Of a stretch of DNA of 64,000 nucleotides, positions 58,640 to 64,000 are shown in pieces (the stretch's first letter is position 1; each line of letters begins with the position of its first letter). A program made the translations under genes and the position numbers. Source of the DNA: Prevotella sp. UBA2739 (GTDB lineage: Bacteria; Bacteroidota; Bacteroidia; Bacteroidales; Bacteroidaceae); NCBI GenBank assembly GCA_002353525.1, contig DEJV01000052.1, positions 20,738 to 84,737 of the forward strand, given 5' to 3'. The notes under the pieces are model-generated. The model saw nothing but the letters and a program-made list of their open reading frames with translations, was not told where the DNA came from and made no database searches.

Positions 58640-58846
58640 TTGGGTAGGCATGGATGTGAAAAGCTATGTCTTCAAAAGGGAATCGGGTGAAAATCCCGGA
58701 CAGTGCCCGCTACTGTAACCTCTGTTATGTAAAGCTCAGCAATGCCACTGACCTTATGTCGGGAAGGCGAGTTTTTCGGAGGAAGTCAGGAGACCTGCCC
58801 ATTACTGTAAGGTAATAGTCTCTCCGGGGTCAGGGAGATTTTTATT
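58640..58846 (+). promoter_or_regulatory. Cobalamin riboswitch with downstream attenuator hairpin
   Basis: Conserved elements are clear: GGGAATCGGGTGAAAATCCC, GGACAGTGCCCGCTACTGTAA (58698-58718 region) and the B12 box AGTCAGGAGACCTGCC (58784-58799). A short hairpin TCTCC/GGAGA (58821-58838) followed by TTTTTA precedes the receptor ATG at 58867, so adenosylcobalamin binding probably stops transcription or blocks the start. It controls the receptor and PepSY genes. Confidence 0.95.
58820..58843 (+). terminator. Attenuator hairpin of the cobalamin riboswitch
   Basis: TCTCC GGGGTCAG GGAGA then five T. The stem is short, so a role in start-site masking is also possible. Confidence 0.5.
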
Positions 58847-58866
58847 AACATTAAATTATTATTTTT

Positions 58867-61146
58867 ATGAGTGCACAATTTTTTGTTGCAGCCCTTATGG
58901 GCATGTGTACGTGTAGTGCTGTTGCAGAAACCATTGACAACGACACTACGCTGAATCTTCATGAAGTAGTCGTAACAAGCTATCGCCGCCAGCCATCGGC
59001 TGTAGGAAAACTTCCTGTACCGCTCAACAAGGCGCCGCTGACGGTGTCGAGCGTGAGCAGACAGAAAATTGAACTGCTCGATCTGCGCGACTTGAACGAC
59101 GCCACCCGCAATGTGACGGGCATCCGCCCTGTCAACTCTTATGGTGGTTTCCTGTATTTCACCATCCGTGGCTTCTCTGACTTCGTGTTGCTTAACGATG
59201 GAATACGCGACGAGCGCCACAACCTCTATCAGTCGGCACCTAGCACAACACTGGCCTCTGTTCAGAGTGTCGAGGTGCTGAAGGGTGCTGCCTCGGTGAT
59301 GTTTGGTCACTCTGCCCTGGGTGGTGTTGTCAATGTGATCCACAAGCAGCCTACGGCTGAGCGTCACGTCAATGCTGGTGTCGGCATTGGCAGTTGGGGG
59401 CGCTACACCGTGAACGGCGGTGCCAGTGGGCAGATTGCTCGCGGCGTGAACTTCCGTACCGACTTTTCGATGAGTGGTGGCGACGGATGGCGGCACACCG
59501 ACAACAAAGCCTATAACGCATGGCTGGCGCTGGACTTTATCCTTTCCGACTGGGACAAGCTAAACTTCTCGGTCTCGGCAAAGGACGACTATTATGGTAC
59601 GGACACCGGACAGCCTCACTTCACTTCCGATGTGTATGATCTGAGTGGTACTAAGGTGTGGGAAGCGGGCGACATCCCCTCGTACATCAACCGTCGCACA
59701 CGCTTCAACGACCCGCTAGACCATCTGACTGACAAGGATCTGACCTTGTCATTGAAATACAGCCACGTTTTCGGCGAGTCGGGATGGAAGCTCATCGACC
59801 ATCTTTCGTATTATTACGATGACCTTGACTACTATGCTTCAGAGGGACTGAGTTACTTGACGTCGGCAGAGCCTATTTACAAGCACTATTATATGAATGG
59901 AGACAATCGAACCTATATCGATACCGAACATATCAGGCGCACTGGTTTTCTCTTTGCCTATGAGACCAACCTGCTGCAGAATCAGCTGGAACTGCATGGC
60001 GAGGCGATGACCGGAAGCATTAAGCACAACCTGCTCTTCTCAGCGAACTACTCAAACCTATACCTGCCACGCTGGCGCTCAAGCTATGGCTCTGCAGCAA
60101 CCGGAGCTGGAAAGAATGCCGTCCTCGATGTACGTACACCTGTCTTGAATCAGGGTAATATTGACTGCCCCTGGCAAAAGAGAAGTCTTGAGTGGGAACA
60201 GGACTACAGCCTTCATGTGGGAGACTACATTCACTTCACGCCGCAGTTCACCGTTTTGGCCAGCCTGCGCTATGACTATTTCCATCGCAACTACCAGATG
60301 GCCTACTCCGACCACAAGACCATTACTTCGAAAGACCCGAAAACCAGCGAGCACAACAATGCACTGACTTATCGCCTGAGTGCCCTGTATGAGTTTAACG
60401 ACCACTTCAATGTCTTTGCTTCTGTCAGCAGTTTCTTCAAACCGACACGTACTGCTGTGGCCGACAACTATATCTATATTGACAGCGATGGCAAGAAACT
60501 CGACGGTGACGTAAATGGCAGTATTTTCAAACCCATCTCCGGACAGCAGTTCGAGGTGGGCTCACACATTAATCTTGGCGACCGCCTGCAAGCAGACTTC
60601 TCTGCCTTCTATATTCGAAAGAACAACATGGTGCAGAGCCTAGGCAAGTTGGAAGATGGCACAAACGTCAGCGGACAAGTAGGCCGTGCCGACTCTAAAG
60701 GTCTGGAACTGAGCTTCACTGCCGTTCCCTTCGATGCTCTGACGCTCGATGCCGGCTACTCGCTGACCATCGCCAAATTGCGTGAGTTTGCCGTTACAGA
60801 GTATGCGGCTAATACTCAGGCCGGCAACTATTTACAGCATGCGCCAAAACATATGGCCTACGGCTGGGCTTTCTACGATTTCCCGGAGGCACTGCGTGGA
60901 CTGAAGCTGGGTGCTGGATTCAACTATACGAGTAAAGTGTATGTCAATGCAGCCAACACCATGACTTTCGATCCGTATGCTATTGCCAATGCGATGATCA
61001 GCTACAGTTTCAAAAAGAACTGGAAGCTGCAACTAAACTTCAATAACATTTTCGACAAGACATATTATATGTATGCCGTAAGCACTACTGGTTATGTGCC
61101 TGAAGAAGGCCGCAACATGCGATTCACAGCCACTTTCAATCTCTAG
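58867..61146 (+). CDS. TonB-dependent receptor, siderophore-receptor-like, under B12 control
   Basis: 759 residues. A short signal peptide (MSAQFFVAALMGMCTCSAVAE) is followed by a TonB box (LHEVVVTSYRR) and plug (about 50-160) with TIRGFSDFVLLNDGIRDER and VEVLKGAASVMFGHSALGGVVNVI, resembling siderophore receptors (FhuA/FpvA) more than BtuB. A 22-strand barrel ends RNMRFTATFNL. It would import a metal chelate across the outer membrane. The riboswitch upstream points to a corrinoid or an alternative to cobalamin. Its stop TAG abuts the ATG of the PepSY gene. Confidence 0.9.
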   Translation: MSAQFFVAALMGMCTCSAVAETIDNDTTLNLHEVVVTSYRRQPSAVGKLPVPLNKAPLTVSSVSRQKIELLDLRDLNDATRNVTGIRPVNSYGGFLYFTIRGFSDFVLLNDGIRDERHNLYQSAPSTTLASVQSVEVLKGAASVMFGHSALGGVVNVIHKQPTAERHVNAGVGIGSWGRYTVNGGASGQIARGVNFRTDFSMSGGDGWRHTDNKAYNAWLALDFILSDWDKLNFSVSAKDDYYGTDTGQPHFTSDVYDLSGTKVWEAGDIPSYINRRTRFNDPLDHLTDKDLTLSLKYSHVFGESGWKLIDHLSYYYDDLDYYASEGLSYLTSAEPIYKHYYMNGDNRTYIDTEHIRRTGFLFAYETNLLQNQLELHGEAMTGSIKHNLLFSANYSNLYLPRWRSSYGSAATGAGKNAVLDVRTPVLNQGNIDCPWQKRSLEWEQDYSLHVGDYIHFTPQFTVLASLRYDYFHRNYQMAYSDHKTITSKDPKTSEHNNALTYRLSALYEFNDHFNVFASVSSFFKPTRTAVADNYIYIDSDGKKLDGDVNGSIFKPISGQQFEVGSHINLGDRLQADFSAFYIRKNNMVQSLGKLEDGTNVSGQVGRADSKGLELSFTAVPFDALTLDAGYSLTIAKLREFAVTEYAANTQAGNYLQHAPKHMAYGWAFYDFPEALRGLKLGAGFNYTSKVYVNAANTMTFDPYAIANAMISYSFKKNWKLQLNFNNIFDKTYYMYAVSTTGYVPEEGRNMRFTATFNL

Positions 61147-62589
61147 ATGAAACCTTTCAGACTCATTCTTCGCATTCACAGGATACTGGGCACCGTGCTC
61201 AGTATCCTGTTCCTCATGTGGTTTCTGTCGGGCATGGTCATGATGTACCATTCTTATCCCAGCCTTTCGAACGAGGCGCGAATAGCTCATGCAGAGCAAA
61301 TAGAAAGTTGCGATACGCTCGTCCACTCTCAACCAACCCCGCCTCTGTCGGCACTCTCCCTGCAACAAGTGGCAGGTAGACCGGTTTTCACTATGACCGA
61401 CAGTCTTGGTGAAACACTCGTCGACGCACTGACAGGACAACCCGTCAGTCGTTTCTCATCAGCCGAGCTGCAGCATATTGCCAATCGCTGGCAGTCGCCA
61501 CATGTCTACGCAAACCAGGCAACTCTCATCGACACGCTCAACGCCATTGATGTCTGGTTGATTGGGGTCATGCCTTTCAAGGAATATCCCATCTACCACT
61601 ATGATCTGAACGACACAGTAGGCTCTGAACTATATCTCTCCTCGCGCACAGGACGCCCCCTGCAGCTGACCGACACCAAGAGCCGCTTTTGGGCATGGGT
61701 GGGAGCTATTCCTCACTGGATATATATTACCAAGCTTCGCGCAACAGGCAGACAGCCTTGGACGAATACCGTATTGTGGATTTCGGGATTTGGCATTGCC
61801 ATGACGCTCAGCGGCCTTATCATAGGTCTGCGCTCAGTCTGTTTGGCACACCGGCGCATAGTGCGAAAGAAAGGCATATCCCCTTACGCGAAGCCGCTTT
61901 TACGCTGGCATCACTTGGCTGGTCTTTGTTTCGGATTGTTTGTCCTCACCTGGATATTCAGCGGTTTTATGTCGCTGGCTGATGCACCACAGCTCATCTG
62001 GCCTACCCATGAGAAGCATTCTGCGCGTGACGTGTATGCCGACAGTCTGCAACTCAATCGTTTTACATTAGACATCAACCACGTGTTAGCCACTGATGAT
62101 GTGCGACGCGTAGAATGGCTGCAAATGGGAACGCATTGCTTCTATCATGTGTGGACGGCTACAGACGAGTATCTTGTCAATGCTACCGACTCCTTTCCCA
62201 GGCGCACTACCCTTACCAGCAGGCTTTGTGAAAGCATCATCGGGGGCAAGGCAGAGATCATCAATCATTACGACAATTACTACATAAGTCAAAAACGGCA
62301 GTTGCCCCTGCCTGTATGCCGCGTGAAAGTTGATGATGCCGACCAAAGCACCTACTATATTAATCCGAAAACCGGCGATTGCCGCTACTACAACAGTAAC
62401 CGGCGAGCTGGCAAATGGATGTACACGGGGCTGCATGCACTGAACATTCCTTTCTTTGTAGAACATCCAACGTTGCGTAAGAGCATATTATGGGCACTTC
62501 TTCTTGGGGGGACTGCTGTATCAGTCACCGGTTTATTGCTCTCTATTCGTTATGTGCGGCGGCTGTTGCATCGACAAAAAGCAAAGTGA
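61147..62589 (+). CDS. PepSY-associated membrane protein
   Basis: 480 residues with four to five membrane helices: about 12-34 (LGTVLSILFLMWFLSGMVMMY), 208-228, 259-278 and 449-470. PepSY-like periplasmic domains lie between (about 50-150 and 290-400), for example STYYINPKTGDCRYYNSNRR. The family is found with TonB receptors; some members reduce iron in ferrisiderophores. The zero-base gap to the receptor gene and the shared riboswitch indicate one uptake unit. No other transport genes follow. Confidence 0.87.
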   Translation: MKPFRLILRIHRILGTVLSILFLMWFLSGMVMMYHSYPSLSNEARIAHAEQIESCDTLVHSQPTPPLSALSLQQVAGRPVFTMTDSLGETLVDALTGQPVSRFSSAELQHIANRWQSPHVYANQATLIDTLNAIDVWLIGVMPFKEYPIYHYDLNDTVGSELYLSSRTGRPLQLTDTKSRFWAWVGAIPHWIYITKLRATGRQPWTNTVLWISGFGIAMTLSGLIIGLRSVCLAHRRIVRKKGISPYAKPLLRWHHLAGLCFGLFVLTWIFSGFMSLADAPQLIWPTHEKHSARDVYADSLQLNRFTLDINHVLATDDVRRVEWLQMGTHCFYHVWTATDEYLVNATDSFPRRTTLTSRLCESIIGGKAEIINHYDNYYISQKRQLPLPVCRVKVDDADQSTYYINPKTGDCRYYNSNRRAGKWMYTGLHALNIPFFVEHPTLRKSILWALLLGGTAVSVTGLLLSIRYVRRLLHRQKAK

Positions 62590-62675
62590 TGATGTACCTT
62601 TCTCTATCGGAGGCATTGATTAGCAGAATTGAAGAATTAGAAAACCAATCTATAGATGAGAGAAATACACCTGCC

Positions 62676-62764
62676 TCTCGCATGTGTAACGGAAAACTGC
62701 ACATTTTTATAAAATATTTCTGCGAAAACCTGTGCTAAAGTCGATAAAAAACAGTATCTTTGCA
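62676..62764. repeat. 89-bp direct repeat, copy 2 (structured RNA 2 promoter)
   Basis: Same orientation as 58544-58632, 4132 bases away. The first about 60 bases are nearly identical; most differences lie in the last 25 bases before the TATCTTTGCA box. Confidence 0.9.
62755..62762 (+). promoter_or_regulatory. Promoter -7 box of structured RNA 2, TATCTTTG
   Basis: TATCTTTGC; the predicted transcript start is near 62769. Confidence 0.7.
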
Positions 62765-62768
62765 GCAA

Positions 62769-63019
62769 GTATTGCAGGCCTTAGCTGCATCGGTTTTTGG
62801 CCCTAGAATTCCTGAGCGCAGGATGGCAGTACGATTTTCGTGGAAAAAACACATAGCGTTAGTGCTATATTCGGTGATGTCCCTGAACCTCGGAAATTCA
62901 TATGACATTATGCACGAATAAGTACCAGCGCCTGCGCGATAGCGTGGGCTGGGCTTATCTGCATGAATGGGGTACATCCGAGGACCTTGGGACATCGATA
63001 AGAGCGGTTCGCGCTTTTT
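62769..63019 (+). ncRNA. Structured RNA 2 upstream of hsdM
   Basis: About 251 bases. The 5' domain has hairpins TGCAG/CTGCA (62774-62788), CCTG AGCG CAGG (62811-62822) and ATAGC/GCTAT (62853-62868). P1 is GATGTCCC (62876-62883) with GGGACATC (62989-62996); P2 CCTCGG (62888-62893) with CCGAGG (62978-62983); P3 ATTCAT (62896-62901) with ATGAAT (62963-62968); P4 ATAAG (62918-62922) with CTTAT (62954-62958); P5 CCAGC (62925-62929) with GCTGG (62948-62952); apex CGC GATA GCG. ATAAG then follows P1 directly, and an AGCG/CGCT hairpin with five T ends it. Bases 62981-62995 can pair instead with ATGTCCTGAGGTTCCT (63021-63036), so it may switch folds. It shares its plan with RNA 1. Confidence 0.8.
63002..63019 (+). 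terminator. Terminator of structured RNA 2
   Basis: AGCG GTTCG CGCT with five T (63015-63019). The stem is short; read-through to hsdM is plausible. Confidence 0.5.
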
Positions 63020-63098
63020 CATGTCCTGAGGTTCCTTTGTATAACCCATTATCATCCGAACAGATAGTCCTTTCGCTCCAAATACTATCGTGCAGACT

Positions 63099-64000
63099 AT
63101 GAATCAGAGTCAATATAACCAATTGTTCTCGTTCATCTGGAACATAGCGACAGATGTACTGGTTTATGCCTTCGAGAAAGGCGAATATAAGAAGATCATC
63201 ATGCCCATGATGGTGCTCCGCCGTATCGACGTGTTGCTGGAACCTACCAAGGAAGCGTTGCTCACCATGAAACAGAAACTTGACGAGAGCAACATCCAGA
63301 ATCAGGATCCCATCCTGCATAGCGTAACGGGCTATCCTTTCTATAACACCTCAAAGTTCACCATGAAGACGCTGAAGAGCGAGACCGACCCGCTACGCCT
63401 GAAGATGAACTTCACCGACTATCTGAATGGATTCAGCCGTGACGTGCAGGACATTATCGACAAGTTCCACCTGCGCCAGATGGTGGACAACCTGACGGAA
63501 GCAGAACGGCTGGGCAGCATCATCGAGAAGTTTACCGACGATAAGATCAACCTCTCTAACAAACCAGTGAAGGATGACAACGGCAATGTGCTGCTGCCGG
63601 GAATCGACAATCACACGATGGGAACCATCTTCGAGGAACTGCTTCGAAAGTTTAATGAGGAAAACAACGTCACCGAAGCCGGTGAACACTTCACGCCCCG
63701 TGACTATGTGAAACTGCTGGCCGACCTGGCCGTGCTGCCCATCGCTGACAAGATTACAGACAACACCTATCATATATACGACGGAGCCTGCGGCACGGGT
63801 GGCATCCTGACCATCGCCCAAGACCGCATTCTGGAAATAGCCCGTGAGCGCGGCAAGCAAGTGCAAGTAAACATCTTCGGACAGGAATTGCAGCCCGATA
63901 CCTATGCCACCTGCAAGGCCGACCTTATGATAAGTGGCAACATCAGGGGCTTCCAGTATCAGTATGGTGCAGAGCCTCGCGAATACATTGCCTTCGACAG
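63099..64000 (+). CDS. hsdM: Type I restriction-modification subunit M, HsdM (partial, runs off the window)
   Basis: About 300 codons from the ATG at 63099; the frame is open to the window end. The N-terminal helical domain begins NQSQYNQLFSFIWNIATDVLVYAFEKGEYKKIIMPMMVLRRID. The core follows with FTPRDYVKLLADL (about 203-215) and SAM-binding motif I YDGACGTGGIL (about 227-237). The NPPF motif should lie beyond the end. HsdM methylates adenine and forms the type I complex with HsdS and HsdR, which presumably lie just outside the window. The structured RNA ends 79 bases before the ATG. Confidence 0.93.
   Translation, partial: MNQSQYNQLFSFIWNIATDVLVYAFEKGEYKKIIMPMMVLRRIDVLLEPTKEALLTMKQKLDESNIQNQDPILHSVTGYPFYNTSKFTMKTLKSETDPLRLKMNFTDYLNGFSRDVQDIIDKFHLRQMVDNLTEAERLGSIIEKFTDDKINLSNKPVKDDNGNVLLPGIDNHTMGTIFEELLRKFNEENNVTEAGEHFTPRDYVKLLADLAVLPIADKITDNTYHIYDGACGTGGILTIAQDRILEIARERGKQVQVNIFGQELQPDTYATCKADLMISGNIRGFQYQYGAEPREYIAFD

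Larger units (their letters stand above)
58161..58866. other. Repeat and riboswitch region before the TonB receptor
   Basis: It contains an AATTG-type repeat (58165-58208), 22-bp tandem repeats (58241-58340), a TAACGTACC-rich stretch (about 58380-58440), the first copy of an 89-bp direct repeat with promoter (58544-58632), and the cobalamin riboswitch. No protein gene is supported. Confidence 0.75.
62590..63098. other. Region between the PepSY gene and hsdM
   Basis: It contains a short open frame overlapping the PepSY stop (rejected), the second copy of the 89-bp repeat (62676-62764), the promoter and structured RNA 2 (62769-63019), and about 79 bases of hsdM leader. Confidence 0.75.

Noticed and set aside
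62589..62738. Short frame of about 49 codons starting on the PepSY stop (MMYLSLSEALISRIEELE)
   Set aside because: The start overlap is suggestive, but its second half lies in the 89-bp promoter repeat, so it is unlikely to be conserved coding sequence.

Overview
The window is a Bacteroidota chromosome segment that looks like Prevotella/Segatella. The evidence is SusC/SusD outer-membrane pairs, a hybrid two-component regulator, GH97/GH127/GH146/GH43/GH89/GH3 enzymes, SPII lipoproteins, and Bacteroidetes-type promoters with a TAnnTTTG -7 box and almost no Shine-Dalgarno sequences. No rRNA, CRISPR array, insertion sequence or prophage is visible; there is one tRNA (Arg, CCG).

Layout. 1-13.7 kb is mostly housekeeping: the end of a sensor kinase with its response regulator, menD, a CaCA antiporter with queF, hsp20, a GH3 glucosidase, a UDG-family protein, a barrel protein, and a convergent-strand pair resembling the two lysosomal heparan-sulfate enzymes HGSNAT and NAGLU (GH89). 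13.7-19.6 kb is an accessory island: a structured non-coding RNA, an EcoRI-family adenine methyltransferase, a DUF262-HNH nuclease, an unknown protein, arrays of 22-bp repeats, a HIRAN protein and a degenerate HD-like protein. 19.6-45.2 kb is one polysaccharide/glycoprotein utilisation locus: on the minus strand SusC, SusD, a DUF4859-like lipoprotein, a HExxH lipoprotein, a CotH-kinase lipoprotein, a HExxH-GH43 fusion and an HTCS regulator; on the plus strand GH146-like, GH97 and GH127 enzymes. 45.2-58.2 kb returns to core genes (tRNA-Arg, asnA, dnaX, divIC-like, DUF4369, pyrC, phosphoesterase, stand-alone MetH activation domain, plsC, GT2, Pif1-like helicase). 58.2-62.6 kb is a cobalamin-riboswitch operon (TonB receptor plus PepSY protein). 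62.6-64 kb holds a second structured RNA followed by the start of hsdM of a type I restriction system, cut by the window end.

Most notable: the two structured RNAs (about 14312-14574 and 62769-63019) lie in unrelated loci but share size, promoter type, order of helices, several fixed sequence blocks and terminator position, while their helices differ by compensatory changes. Each lies directly upstream of a DNA methyltransferase gene of a restriction-type system. They look like two members of one RNA family tied to restriction-modification loci.

A second theme is a dispersed intergenic element, five copies here, made of inverted arms of 8-bp units around a conserved core of about 62 bp with terminal inverted repeats; a copy and a half-copy flank the accessory island. 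A third is a set of genes whose -7 box lies only 5-9 bases before the start codon, predicting leaderless transcripts. All functional statements come from reading the sequence; no database search was run.
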